A stretch of 64,000 nucleotides of DNA from NCBI RefSeq assembly GCF_013200955.2, contig NZ_CP053697.2, positions 1,364,001 to 1,428,000 of the forward strand. Direction: 5' to 3'. This stretch comes from Pseudomonas campi. GTDB taxonomy: Bacteria; Pseudomonadota; Gammaproteobacteria; Pseudomonadales; Pseudomonadaceae. This document shows positions 49,777 to 58,763 of the stretch, in pieces (positions within the stretch are counted from its first letter, which is position 1; every line of letters starts with the position of its first letter). Made by a program: the position numbers and the translations under genes. The notes beneath the pieces are model-generated. The model was given only the letters and a program-made list of their open reading frames with translations, was not told the DNA's origin and did not search any database.

Positions 49777-51582
49777 TCAGCCCTTGCTCTGCATGTAGGC
49801 CTTCCAGCCGCCGAAGTGGGTGATGTCCACGGCGCCGGCCAGGCCATAGGGCTCGCAGATAAACCCGGTTTCCCAGCTGCCATCGGCCAGCTGCACCTTG
49901 CCCAGGCCCAGCGGCGCAGGGATGCCGGTGAGGAACGAACCCAGCTCGGCGCTCGGCAGTTCCCAGACTTCCACGGCGATGGCCACACCGCCTTCGGCAA
50001 CCCGGACCATGCCCGGACGGAACGGCGGGCCGCCGGCCAGGGCGTACAGCTGGTAGTCCGGTGAACTCTGCGTGGCCTGCAGCAGACGGCCGCCGCGTTG
50101 CTTGAGTTGCCAGTTCAGTGGCAGGCCGTCGAGGTGCGCGCCGCACACCACCACGCGGGCGCGGTCGTTGCGGGCGACGCTGGCCGGGGCCGGCGTATCC
50201 AGCGTGCGTTCACCGGATAGCGGCAGGCCGTGCTGGCGCTGCAGGCCGTCGGCCAGGCTGAGCAGGTACTGGTCGGTGAAGGCGCGACCGAACAGGGTCA
50301 CGCCCCAGGGCAGGCCGTTGGCCATGAAGCCGGCCGGCACCGCGACGGCGGCGTAGTCGAGCATGTTCATGAAGTTGGTGTAGTAGCCCAGGTCCGAGTT
50401 GCGCTTGACCGGCTCGGCGTGCAGCTCGTCCAGGGTTACCGGGCGTGGGTAGGCCGGGGTGAGGATGCAGTCGACCTCGGCGAGGATGCGGTCGCAGATC
50501 GCCTTGAGCGCCTGCAGGCGGTATTGCGCGCGGAAGGTGTCGACGCCGCTGACGCTCGGCGCTTTTTCCAGCACGGCCTTGATCACCGGCAGCACGGCGT
50601 CCGGCTGCTGCTCGATGAGTGCGCCGGCGACGCTGTAGCGCTCGGCGACCCAGGGGCCTTCGTAGAGCAGGCGCGCGGCTTCGAGGAAGGGCGCGAAGTC
50701 GATTTCCACCGCTTCGCCGCCAAGGGTTTTCAGTTGTTCGATGGTGCTGGCGAACAGCGCCGGGCTTTCCGCGCAGCCGAGGAATTCCAGCTGTACCGGT
50801 ACACCGAAGCGGAAGCCCGGGCGTGGTTTGCCGAAGGCGCTGGCGTCGTTCCACAGCGGGTTGGCGCGGCTGTATTCATCGCGCGCATCGAGCTTGGCAG
50901 TCAGCGCCAGCAACTGGCTGGCCTCGGCAGCGCTGGCGGTGAAGTAGGTCACGCAGTCCAGCGTGCGGCAGGCGGGCACCACGCCGGCGGTGGAGAGCAG
51001 GCCCTTGGTCGCCTTGAGGCCGACCAGGTTGTTCAGCGCCGCCGGCACGCGGCCGCTGCCTGCGGTGTCGGTGCCGAGGGCGAAGCTGGCCACGCCGAGG
51101 GCCACGGCCAGGGCCGAGCCGGAGCTGGAGCCGCCGGACGGGTAGGCCGGGTGCACGCTGTTGCGGCATTCGCCATAGGGGGAACGGGTGCCGTTAAGGC
51201 CGGTGGCGAACTGGTCGAGGTTGGTCTTGCCCATGGGCACGGCGCCGAGGGCGATCAGCTGGGCGACGATGGTTGCGCTCTGCTCTGGCACATAGGCGAA
51301 GGCCGGGCAGGCGGCGGTCGTTGGGATTCCGGCCAGGTCGATATTGTCCTTGATGGCGAAGGGCACGCCGAACAGCGGCAGCTCGGCCGGTGACTTGTCG
51401 TCCAGCGCCGCGAGGTAGGGTTCCAGTTCTGCCAGGCTGAGCAGGTGGATGAACAAGTTGAACTCGGGGTTCAGTGCGGCGGCCCGCTCGTGCAGGGTGG
51501 TGATCAGCTGGCGCGGGGTCAGGCTGCCATCGCTGTAGGCGGCTTTCAGGGCGCCGAGGCGCAGGTCGAATTCGTGTTTCAT
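49777..51582 (-). CDS. atzF: Allophanate hydrolase
   Basis: A 601-residue amidase-signature enzyme that cleaves allophanate to ammonia and CO2. The Ser-Ser-Lys triad is visible: Lys in FAIKDNIDLAGIP, cis-Ser in SGGSSSGSALA and the nucleophile Ser in TDTAGSGRVPA. The amidase domain covers residues 1-460 and the smaller C-terminal domain (RARVVVCGAHLDGLPLNWQL, ending GGWKAYMQSKG) the rest. It is the last gene of the minus-strand guanidine operon, 170 bp after the carboxylase gene with repeats between. ATG at 51582 follows GAGGAAG. Confidence 0.94.
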   Translation of the reverse strand: MKHEFDLRLGALKAAYSDGSLTPRQLITTLHERAAALNPEFNLFIHLLSLAELEPYLAALDDKSPAELPLFGVPFAIKDNIDLAGIPTTAACPAFAYVPEQSATIVAQLIALGAVPMGKTNLDQFATGLNGTRSPYGECRNSVHPAYPSGGSSSGSALAVALGVASFALGTDTAGSGRVPAALNNLVGLKATKGLLSTAGVVPACRTLDCVTYFTASAAEASQLLALTAKLDARDEYSRANPLWNDASAFGKPRPGFRFGVPVQLEFLGCAESPALFASTIEQLKTLGGEAVEIDFAPFLEAARLLYEGPWVAERYSVAGALIEQQPDAVLPVIKAVLEKAPSVSGVDTFRAQYRLQALKAICDRILAEVDCILTPAYPRPVTLDELHAEPVKRNSDLGYYTNFMNMLDYAAVAVPAGFMANGLPWGVTLFGRAFTDQYLLSLADGLQRQHGLPLSGERTLDTPAPASVARNDRARVVVCGAHLDGLPLNWQLKQRGGRLLQATQSSPDYQLYALAGGPPFRPGMVRVAEGGVAIAVEVWELPSAELGSFLTGIPAPLGLGKVQLADGSWETGFICEPYGLAGAVDITHFGGWKAYMQSKG

Positions 51583-51612
51583 CGGGCTTCCTCGTTTCTT
51601 GCGATTCCGCTT

Positions 51613-51747
51613 GGTGGGTCGATGAAGCGTGACCCACCCTACGATCTGTTCCCTCGCCCCTTTGGGGAGAGGGTTAGGGAGAGGGGGCTCTTGCGTTGCC
51701 AATGACCCTCTCCCCCGGCTCCTCTCCCGCAAGCGGGAGAGGGGGGT
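51613..51747. repeat. Repeats between the carboxylase and allophanate hydrolase genes
   Basis: A GGTGGGTC...GACCCACCC unit (51613-51643) and two CCCTCTCCC-type units (51651-51687 and 51706-51747, both able to form hairpins) fill this gap. They lie inside the operon and could dampen expression of the last gene. Confidence 0.82.
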
Positions 51748-51753
51748 AGAAGC

Positions 51754-54700
51754 TCAGACTTCCTCGAGTACCACCACCCGCTGCCCGGCGCGCACCGGCG
51801 ATCCAGGCTGTACGCGTACTTCGCGCACCACGCCGTCACGCGGGGCGAGCAGGGGGATTTCCATCTTCATCGACTCGAGGATCACCAGCACATCGCCGGC
51901 TTTCACCGCGCTGCCTGCCTCGACCTGCACCTGCCAGAGGTTGCCGGCAATGTGGCTGTCGATGCTGTGCTGGCCGGCGCCGAGCGGGGCGTCGTCACCC
52001 AGTTCGGGGGCCACTTCCTCGCTCTCGTAGTGGGCCTGGCCGGAGGCGATCCAGCGCTGGCGTTCGGCGTCGAAGGCGGCGCGTTGCTGGCTGCGGAAGG
52101 CGTCGATGCCCTCGGCTTCCTCGGTGAGGAAGTCCTGGTAGTCGGCCAGGGCCAGTTCGCTGTCTTCGATGCGCAGTTCATAGCGGCCGAGCGGGAAGTC
52201 GCGGCGGATCTGCAGCAGCTCCTCGGCGCCTACCGGGTAGAAGCGGATCTGGTCGAAGAAACGCAGCAGCCAGGGCTTGCCGTGGAAGGCGGCGACTTCG
52301 CGGTAACGGTTCCACATCTGCAGGGTGCGGCCGACGAACTGGTAGCCGCCGGGGCCTTCCATGCCATACACGCACATATAGGCGCCGCCGATGCCCACCG
52401 AGTTCTCGGCGGTCCAGGTGCGCGCCGGGTTGTACTTGGTGGTGACCAGGCGGTGGCGCGGGTCCAGCGGCGTGGCCACCGGCGCGCCGAGGTAGACGTC
52501 GCCCAGGCCCATCACCAGATAGCTGGCGTCGAACACCGTGCGGTACACCTCGTCGAGGTTGGGCAGGTCGTTGATGCGGCGGATGAACTCCAGGTTGCTC
52601 GGGCACCAGGGCGCGTCCTTGCGCACCGTGGTCATGTACTTGTCGATGGCCAGCTGGCAGGCCGGGTCATCCCAGGACAGCGGCAGGTGGACGATGCGCG
52701 ACGGCACCTTGAGGTCCTGGGCGTTGCACACCGCATCCCACTCGCCGGCGACGGTGTCGAGCAGTTGCTGTAGCGGCAGGGTTTCCGGTTGGTAGTGCAC
52801 CTGCAGCGAGCGGATACCCGGGGTCAGGTCGATCACGCCGTTGAGCTGTTTGGCTTCCAGCGCCTGCATCAGCGCGTGGCCGCGGAAGCGCAGCACCAGG
52901 TCCAGCTCCGGCGCGCCGATTTCCAGCAGCAGGTGGGTGTCGCCGGAGAGGCGGGCGACCAGGCGTTTGTCGGCTGCGCCGATGTCGAGCACGATCGGGC
53001 TCTGTAGCCCGGATGCAATCCGGGAAACGGTTGCCGCATCGCTCCCGGATTGCATCCGGGCTACGAGGTCGTGGCTTTCTGCGTTACGCGCCTTGGCCAG
53101 CTCCCGCGCCGTGGCGATATCCACCGGCAGAAAACGCACCTTGTCCCCGGCCTTGAGTTGCCCCAGCTGCCACAGGTCCGCTTCGATAATGGTCACCGGG
53201 CAAACGAAGCCGCCCAGGCTCGGGCCGTCCGGGCCGAGGATCACCGGCATATCGCCGGTGAAGTCCACCGCGCCGATGGCGTAGGGGTTGTCGTGGATAT
53301 TCGATGGGTGCAGGCCGGCTTCGCCGCCGCTGTCGCGCACCCACTCGGGTTTCGGGCCGATCAGGCGCACGCCGGTGCGGCTGGAGTTGAAGTGCACTTC
53401 CCAGTCGGTGGCGAGGAAGGTGTCGATATAGGCCGGGGTGAAGTATTCCGGCGCGCCGTGCGGGCCGTAGATCACGCGGATTTCACGCACGGCTGGCAGG
53501 GCGGTGCACAGTGCGGCGGGCAGTTGCGCGCCGGCTTCCAGATTGGTCAGAGCAGGGATATGCAGCACATCGCCGGCACGCAGGGCGCGGCCGCCGTGGC
53601 CGCCGAACTGGCCGAGGGTAAAGGTGCTTTTCGAGCCCAGATAATCCGGTACCTGCAGGCCGCCGCGCAGGGTGAGATAAGAGCGCGCACCGCTGCCGGC
53701 GATGGTGCCGAGGCTCAGGGTGCTACCGGCCTTGATCAGCAACGCGGTGTTTATCGGCTGAACCACGCCGTTCAGGGTGACTGGAATCGCCGCACCGGTC
53801 ACCGCCACCACTGCATCGGTGTTGAAGCGCAGCAGCGGGCCGCTCATGGTGATTTCCAGGCCGGCGGCGCCTTCCTCGTTGCCCAGCAGGCGGTTGCCCA
53901 GGCGCAGCGCGCGGTCGTCCATCGGCCCCGACGGCGGCACGCCGACGGCCCAGTAGCCGAGGCGGCCGGGGAAATCCTGCACGGTGGTCTGGGTGCCGGC
54001 GCTGAGCACCTCGAAAGTGTGTGCCTGGTAGAGCAAACCTTCCAGGCAGCGCGTCCAGGGCGAGCCGCTGGCGAAGGGTGCGTCGACCAGGATCTGCCGC
54101 AGGTAGTCGCGGTTGGATTCCACGCCGTACAGCACCGAGTCGGCCAGGGCTTGGCTCAGCGCGGCGCTGGCTTCCTCGCGGGTCGGCTGCCAGGTGATCA
54201 CCTTTGCGATCATTGGGTCGAAGTAGGGCGGAATCTCGCAGCCGGCTTCCACCCAGGTGTCGATGCGCAGGCTCTTGCCATCGGCCTTGGGGAAGTCCAC
54301 GGCGGTGAGCAGGCCGGGGCTCGGCTGGAAGTCGCGGCCCGGATCTTCGGCGTACAGGCGCGCCTGGATGGCGTGGCCGCTGGGTTTCAGGCCTTTGGCC
54401 AGTTCGCTCAGCGGCGCCAGGTCGCCGGCCGCCAGTTCGATCATCCAGCGCACCAGGTCAACGCCCCACACCTGTTCGGTGACGCCGTGCTCGACCTGCA
54501 GGCGGGTGTTCACTTCGAGGAAGTAGAAGCGCTCGGCCGCGCTGTCGTAGACGAATTCCACGGTGCCGGCGCTGCGGTAGCTGACCGCCTTGGCCAGCTT
54601 GATCGCCGCCGCGCACAGCTCATCGGCCATGCCGGCCGGCAGATTGGGTGCCGGGGTTTCTTCCAGCACTTTCTGGTTGCGCCGCTGCACCGAGCAGTCG

Positions 54701-55377
54701 CGCACGCCGAGGGCGAGGACTTCGCCCTGGCCGTCGCCGAACACTTGCACTTCCAGGTGACGGGCACGTTGGATGTACTTCTCGATAAACACGCCGCTGT
54801 CGCTGAAGTTGTTCTGCCCCAGGCGTTTGACCGCCTCGAAGGCATCGCTCAGCTCGGCTGCGCTGTTGCATACGCGCATGCCGATGCCGCCACCGCCGGC
54901 GGTGCTTTTCAGCATCACCGGGTAGCCGACCTGCTCGCCGGCGACCAGCGCGGCGTCGAGGTTTTCCAGCAGCTCGGTGCCTTCGAGCATCGGCACGCCG
55001 TGCTGTTTGGCCAGCGCGCGGGCGGTGTGCTTGAGGCCGAAGACGCGCAGTTGCTCGGGTGTCGGACCGACAAAGGCGATACCGGCGGCCTCGCAGGCTT
55101 CGGCGAAGGCGGCGTTCTCGGAGAGGAAGCCGTAGCCGGGATGGATGGCCTTGGCGCCGGTCTGTTTGGCGACGGCGAGGATCTTGTCCACCACCAGGTA
55201 GGTGCCGGCGGCCGGGCCTTCGCCGAGGCTGAAAGCTTCATCGGCCTGCTGGATATGCAGGCTGGCGGCGTCGGCCTCGGAGTACACGGCCACGCCTTTG
55301 ACGTCGAGTTGACGCAGGGTGCGCAGGATGCGGCAGGCAATGGCGCCGCGGTTGGCGATCAGGAGTTTGTCGAACAT
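51754..55377 (-). CDS. Urea/guanidine carboxylase, biotin-dependent
   Basis: A 1207-residue multidomain carboxylase. Residues 1-450 are the biotin carboxylase (FDKLLIANRGAIACRILRTL; ATP loop KSTAGGGGIGMRV). About 480-1080 contain the two allophanate-hydrolase-subunit/KipAI-like halves forming the carboxyltransferase. The C-terminus holds the biotin domain with ESMKME. In operons under guanidine-I riboswitches and beside DUF1989 genes this family carboxylates guanidine better than urea; that specificity is inferred. Odd: a 61-bp dispersed repeat (53004-53064) lies in frame, adding about 20 residues (VARMQSGSDAATVSRIASGL) to the linker between the carboxyltransferase halves. ATG 55377 starts the conserved domain. 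Confidence 0.93.
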   Translation of the reverse strand: MFDKLLIANRGAIACRILRTLRQLDVKGVAVYSEADAASLHIQQADEAFSLGEGPAAGTYLVVDKILAVAKQTGAKAIHPGYGFLSENAAFAEACEAAGIAFVGPTPEQLRVFGLKHTARALAKQHGVPMLEGTELLENLDAALVAGEQVGYPVMLKSTAGGGGIGMRVCNSAAELSDAFEAVKRLGQNNFSDSGVFIEKYIQRARHLEVQVFGDGQGEVLALGVRDCSVQRRNQKVLEETPAPNLPAGMADELCAAAIKLAKAVSYRSAGTVEFVYDSAAERFYFLEVNTRLQVEHGVTEQVWGVDLVRWMIELAAGDLAPLSELAKGLKPSGHAIQARLYAEDPGRDFQPSPGLLTAVDFPKADGKSLRIDTWVEAGCEIPPYFDPMIAKVITWQPTREEASAALSQALADSVLYGVESNRDYLRQILVDAPFASGSPWTRCLEGLLYQAHTFEVLSAGTQTTVQDFPGRLGYWAVGVPPSGPMDDRALRLGNRLLGNEEGAAGLEITMSGPLLRFNTDAVVAVTGAAIPVTLNGVVQPINTALLIKAGSTLSLGTIAGSGARSYLTLRGGLQVPDYLGSKSTFTLGQFGGHGGRALRAGDVLHIPALTNLEAGAQLPAALCTALPAVREIRVIYGPHGAPEYFTPAYIDTFLATDWEVHFNSSRTGVRLIGPKPEWVRDSGGEAGLHPSNIHDNPYAIGAVDFTGDMPVILGPDGPSLGGFVCPVTIIEADLWQLGQLKAGDKVRFLPVDIATARELAKARNAESHDLVARMQSGSDAATVSRIASGLQSPIVLDIGAADKRLVARLSGDTHLLLEIGAPELDLVLRFRGHALMQALEAKQLNGVIDLTPGIRSLQVHYQPETLPLQQLLDTVAGEWDAVCNAQDLKVPSRIVHLPLSWDDPACQLAIDKYMTTVRKDAPWCPSNLEFIRRINDLPNLDEVYRTVFDASYLVMGLGDVYLGAPVATPLDPRHRLVTTKYNPARTWTAENSVGIGGAYMCVYGMEGPGGYQFVGRTLQMWNRYREVAAFHGKPWLLRFFDQIRFYPVGAEELLQIRRDFPLGRYELRIEDSELALADYQDFLTEEAEGIDAFRSQQRAAFDAERQRWIASGQAHYESEEVAPELGDDAPLGAGQHSIDSHIAGNLWQVQVEAGSAVKAGDVLVILESMKMEIPLLAPRDGVVREVRVQPGSPVRAGQRVVVLEEV
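53004..53064. repeat. GTAGCCCGG inverted pair inside the carboxylase coding sequence
   Basis: GTAGCCCGGATGCAATCCGG (53004 on) and CCCGGATTGCATCCGGGCTA (53044 on) are near-perfect inverted arms, the same as intergenic copies at 32871-32929 and 55625-55684. Here the unit is translated on the minus strand with no stop codon and no frame shift. Confidence 0.92.
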
Positions 55378-55464
55378 CTGCTTGCCCTCGGAAGGGTTGG
55401 CGGGCCGTCCCGTCTTGGTCGTCTGCACCACGGTCGTCCGTGGCTGAAATTCTTTTGCCGGCTT

Positions 55465-55684
55465 CCCGGATTGCATCCGGGCTACGGGCTGGGGAGAGGG
55501 TTCAACTCGGCGCTCGGCCATTCCCCTCTCCCCCGGCCCCTCTCCCGTGAACGGGAGAGGGGAGAGGGGAGGGAACCCAGGCACTGCCCCGCGCGGCTTT
55601 GGCACAGCCAGAACAGCCAGCGGCGTAGCCCGGATGCAATCCGGGGATTGGCGGCACTGGACTCCCGGATTGCATCCGGGCTAC
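55465..55684. repeat. Repeat cluster upstream of the carboxylase gene
   Basis: The 322-bp gap between the carboxylase and the DUF1989 gene holds no gene. It contains a single CCCGGATTGCATCCGGGCTA arm (from 55465), CCCTCTCCC-type units (55491-55500 and 55523-55568) and a complete GTAGCCCGG inverted pair (55625-55684). Confidence 0.88.
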
Positions 55685-55699
55685 GGGAGCAGAACCGCT

Positions 55700-56335
55700 T
55701 CAGTCCCACACCAGCACCTCGGCCGGGGTCGGGTTCCAGCCGTTGCAGGGGTTGTTCAGTTGCGGGCAGTTGGAGATCAGCACGATGACGTCCATGTGCG
55801 CCTTCAATTCCACGTACTTGCCCGGTGCGGAGATGCCGTCCGCGAAGGTCAGGCCGCCCTCTGGCGTCACCGGCACGTTCATGAAGAAGTTGATGTTGGC
55901 GCCGATGTCGCGTTTTTCCAGGCGGCCGTCGTGCAGGCTGGCGCGCAGGAAGTTGTCGCGGCAGCTGTGCATGTAGCGCTTGTCCAGCGCGTATCTGACC
56001 GTGTTGCTCTCCTGCGCGCAGGCGCCGCCGAGGGTGTCGTGGCGCCCGCAAGTGTCGGCGCTGATGGTCAGCAGCGGGTTGCCCAGGTTGGAGTAGAGGA
56101 CGGTGCCGGTCGTCAGGTACACGCTGTTCTGTTTGCGCAGGGTGCGTTGCGGATCGTAGCGCTCGCGCGGGTTCTTGGCGCTGAAGAACAGCGTGTCGAC
56201 CGCCTGGTTGCCTTCCAGGTCGAGCAGGCGCACGGTCTGCCCGGCTTTGACTTCGCAAAGGAACGGCTCGCCGGCGGGGATCTCGTGGCGGTAGACGGCG
56301 GCTTCGGGGTGCTTGTCGCTATGGGTAAGAGTCAT
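55700..56335 (-). CDS. Urea carboxylase-associated DUF1989 protein 2 (carboxyguanidine deiminase subunit)
   Basis: A 211-residue cytosolic protein of the DUF1989 family. Conserved Cys motifs that probably bind zinc are present: [13 protein letters not shown] and the C-terminal [18 protein letters not shown]. In guanidine operons two DUF1989 proteins form the deiminase CgdAB, turning carboxyguanidine into allophanate and ammonia. This is the longer-tailed of the two and is encoded 11 bp after its partner. Which one corresponds to CgdA or CgdB is not assigned here. Confidence 0.88.
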   Translation of the reverse strand: MTLTHSDKHPEAAVYRHEIPAGEPFLCEVKAGQTVRLLDLEGNQAVDTLFFSAKNPRERYDPQRTLRKQNSVYLTTGTVLYSNLGNPLLTISADTCGRHDTLGGACAQESNTVRYALDKRYMHSCRDNFLRASLHDGRLEKRDIGANINFFMNVPVTPEGGLTFADGISAPGKYVELKAHMDVIVLISNCPQLNNPCNGWNPTPAEVLVWD

Positions 56336-56346
56336 GCTGGCAGCCC

Positions 56347-57075
56347 TTAGATATACAGACGTTCGGTGTTGTGGAAGCCGCGGCCGTTTTCCGGGCGCGA
56401 GGTGCGGCAGAGCACGCTGATGCCGTCGCTCTCGACCTTGCTCCAGCTCAGCTGCACCGGCTTGGGCGCGTACTGCGGGTTGGGGTCCAGCGGGTGCTGC
56501 AGGGCGGTGAGCACCACCAGGCAGTCCATCGGCGCGTACAGCTCGATGTAGTCGCCGGCCTTGGAATTGCCGGGCTCGAAGTGGAAGCGGCCGTCGCCAT
56601 CGACGCTGACCTTGCTGAACAGGTTGAGCGCCATCAGCAGGTCCTGCAGGTTCAGGTTCCACTTGCCCATTTCCACCAGCAGGTTGTCCACGCCGTTGCG
56701 GAAGAAGCCATTGCGCAGTTCCTGGTAACGACCGGCGCCGTACTTCTCCGTCACCTCCGCGGCGTTCAGCACGCCGCCAAAGCTGTCATGCCAGCCGCAG
56801 GTGTCGGCGGTGATGGCGGCCAGTACGCGGCCCATGTCCGAGTACAGGCAGTGGCCGGCGGTGAGCTTGGCGGTGTGCTGGCACTTGAGGGTGTCCGGCA
56901 GGTTGAGGCGCTCGCTTTTCTCGGCGGCGCTGAGCAGCAGCAGGCTGACGTTGGCGTCGCCTTCGATATCGGTGATGCGCAGCAGCTGGCCGCGCTTGAG
57001 GACGAAGGAGGTGTGGCCGCCGCCAGGTACGAGTTCTTCGTACAGGCTGGGGCGCAGGGTCAGGGATGCGGTCAT
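56347..57075 (-). CDS. Urea carboxylase-associated DUF1989 protein 1 (carboxyguanidine deiminase subunit)
   Basis: A 242-residue DUF1989 protein, paralogous to its neighbour. It retains [13 protein letters not shown] and the [20 protein letters not shown] core but lacks the C-terminal Cys-rich tail (here [15 protein letters not shown]), so the two subunits are not equivalent. It probably pairs with the next protein as the two-subunit carboxyguanidine deiminase. It begins 9 bp after the ATPase gene with GGAGCA upstream. Confidence 0.88.
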   Translation of the reverse strand: MTASLTLRPSLYEELVPGGGHTSFVLKRGQLLRITDIEGDANVSLLLLSAAEKSERLNLPDTLKCQHTAKLTAGHCLYSDMGRVLAAITADTCGWHDSFGGVLNAAEVTEKYGAGRYQELRNGFFRNGVDNLLVEMGKWNLNLQDLLMALNLFSKVSVDGDGRFHFEPGNSKAGDYIELYAPMDCLVVLTALQHPLDPNPQYAPKPVQLSWSKVESDGISVLCRTSRPENGRGFHNTERLYI

Positions 57076-57084
57076 GGTTGCTCC

Positions 57085-57879
57085 TTACAGGGCCGGTTGC
57101 GGGGTGCCGGTGATGTGCGCCGGCAGCGCCTCGACGGCGGCGCGGGTGGCGCGGCGGTCGCTGTTCAGGGGGATGTCGTAGGTGATGCGTGCGCCGAAGG
57201 CATTCGGCGCGTGCGGGTCGATACGGGTCTTGTCGAACACCAGCAGGCGGGTGCCGAGGCTGAAGCCTTCGGAGAGGTCATGGGTGACCATAAATACGGT
57301 CAGCTTGGTCTCGTTCCACAGCTCCAGCAGCAGGGCGTGCATGTCCTTGCGGATGCCCGGGTCGAGGGCGCCGAACGGCTCGTCGAGCAGCAGCACGCGC
57401 GGCTTCATGATCAGCGCCTGGGCGATGGCCAGGCGTTGCTGCATGCCGCCGGAGAGCTGGCTGGGGTATTTGTCCAGGGCTTGGCCGAGGCCGACTTTCC
57501 GGAGAATTACCTCGGCCTGGGCGCGGGCGTCGCGTTTGGCGGCGCCGAACAGCCGGCCGAGCAGCGGCGAGCGGGGCAGCTCCAGGCCGATGGCGACGTT
57601 GTCCAGCACGGAGAGGTGCGGGAACACCGAGTAGCGCTGGAACACCACGCCGCGGCTGCTATCCGGTTCGCCGGCCAGCGGTTGGCCCGCCAGCAGAATC
57701 TCACCGCGGCTGGCACGCTCCTGGCCTAGCAGCAGGCGCAGGAAGGTCGACTTGCCACAGCCGGAAGCGCCGACCAGGGTGCAGAACTCGCCCTCGTTGA
57801 TCGACAGGTTCAGGCGCTCCAGAACAACTTGGTCGGCGTATTCCTGCCAGACGTTCTTCACCTCGATAAAGGCGCTCAT
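57085..57879 (-). CDS. ABC transporter ATP-binding protein of the guanidine operon
   Basis: A 264-residue ATPase of the nitrate/taurine/sulfonate-type importers. Walker A is GASGCGKST, the signature LSGGMQQRLAIAQAL and Walker B VLLLDEPFGALD. The specificity is inferred from context: the importer encoded between a guanidine riboswitch and guanidine-degrading enzymes. Its ATG overlaps the permease stop by 4 bp. Confidence 0.92.
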   Translation of the reverse strand: MSAFIEVKNVWQEYADQVVLERLNLSINEGEFCTLVGASGCGKSTFLRLLLGQERASRGEILLAGQPLAGEPDSSRGVVFQRYSVFPHLSVLDNVAIGLELPRSPLLGRLFGAAKRDARAQAEVILRKVGLGQALDKYPSQLSGGMQQRLAIAQALIMKPRVLLLDEPFGALDPGIRKDMHALLLELWNETKLTVFMVTHDLSEGFSLGTRLLVFDKTRIDPHAPNAFGARITYDIPLNSDRRATRAAVEALPAHITGTPQPAL

Positions 57880-58691
57880 GCTTTCGCTCCTTCATACCAG
57901 GGAAAAACAAGTCTGGTGGTCTGCCGCAGGCCCAGGTCCATCAACCAGGCGAGCAGGGTGATCCACACCACGTACGGCAGGATCACGTCCATCGCCATAT
58001 AGCGGCGCACGAGGAAGATGCGGTAGCCGAGGCCGTCGGTGGCGGCGATGGCTTCGGCGGCGATGAGGAACAGCCAGGCCGAGCCGAGTACCAGGCGCAG
58101 GGCGATCAGCAGGCGTGGCAGCAACTGCGGCAGCACCACGCGCAGGATCAGCGTCCAGGTGCTGGCGCCGAGGGTCTGCGCCTTGATCAGGATTTCCTGG
58201 GGGATTTCACGGGCACGCTGTTCTAGGTCGCGGGCCAGTACGGGGGTAATGCCGATGACGATCAGCATTACCTTGGATAATTCACCGAGGCCGAAAACGA
58301 TAAACAGGATCGGCAGGATTGCCAGTGGCGGCACCATCGACAGCACGGTCAGCAGTGGCGACAGCGGCGCGCGAAACAGCGGCAGAATGCCAGCGGCTAT
58401 CCCTAAGCACAGGCCGACCAGGGCGGCGATGCCGATGCCCATGCCGAGGCGGGCCAGGCTGGCGGCGTTGTCCTGCCAGAACAGGTACTTGCCGCTGCGC
58501 TTGTCCTCGGTAAAGGCCAGGCGGTCAATAGCGTCGGCCATCTGGCTGGCGCTGGGCAGCAGCTTGTCGTTGGGGTTGTCCGTCAGCCGCGCCGCCGAGC
58601 CCGTGAAGTAGGCGAACAGCAGCAGGGCGAAGGGCAACAGGATCAGCAGCAGGCGGCCGCCGCGGTCCGGGTGTCGGTTGATCAGGCGCAT
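57876..58691 (-). CDS. ABC transporter permease of the guanidine operon
   Basis: A 271-residue inner membrane protein with about six hydrophobic helices (for example LLLILLPFALLLFAYFTG and LSPLLTVLSMVPPLAILPIL) and the EAA-type cytoplasmic loop (KAQTLGASTWTLILRVVLPQ) that contacts the ATPase. The ATG at 58691 is chosen over an earlier one because the upstream part is a repeat. It overlaps the ATPase gene by 4 bp. Confidence 0.92.
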   Translation of the reverse strand: MRLINRHPDRGGRLLLILLPFALLLFAYFTGSAARLTDNPNDKLLPSASQMADAIDRLAFTEDKRSGKYLFWQDNAASLARLGMGIGIAALVGLCLGIAAGILPLFRAPLSPLLTVLSMVPPLAILPILFIVFGLGELSKVMLIVIGITPVLARDLEQRAREIPQEILIKAQTLGASTWTLILRVVLPQLLPRLLIALRLVLGSAWLFLIAAEAIAATDGLGYRIFLVRRYMAMDVILPYVVWITLLAWLMDLGLRQTTRLVFPWYEGAKA

Positions 58692-58714
58692 GGATGCATC
58701 TCTGAGAGCAGATT

Positions 58715-58756
58715 CCCTCTCCCCCGGCCCCTCTCCCATGAATGGGAGAGGGGAGG
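58715..58756. repeat. CCCTCTCCC-type repeat inside the guanidine operon
   Basis: CCCTCTCCCCCGGCCCCTCT followed by CCCATGAATGGGAGAGGGGA forms a hairpin between the second binding-protein gene and the permease gene, which are 72 bp apart. It may stabilise the binding-protein mRNA relative to downstream genes. Confidence 0.85.
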
Positions 58757-58763
58757 GAAAGCC

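Noticed and set aside
53050-55788. 912-codon open frame on the plus strand
   Set aside because: It is antisense to the carboxylase gene, lacks recognisable domains, and arises from GC-rich codons and palindromic repeats.
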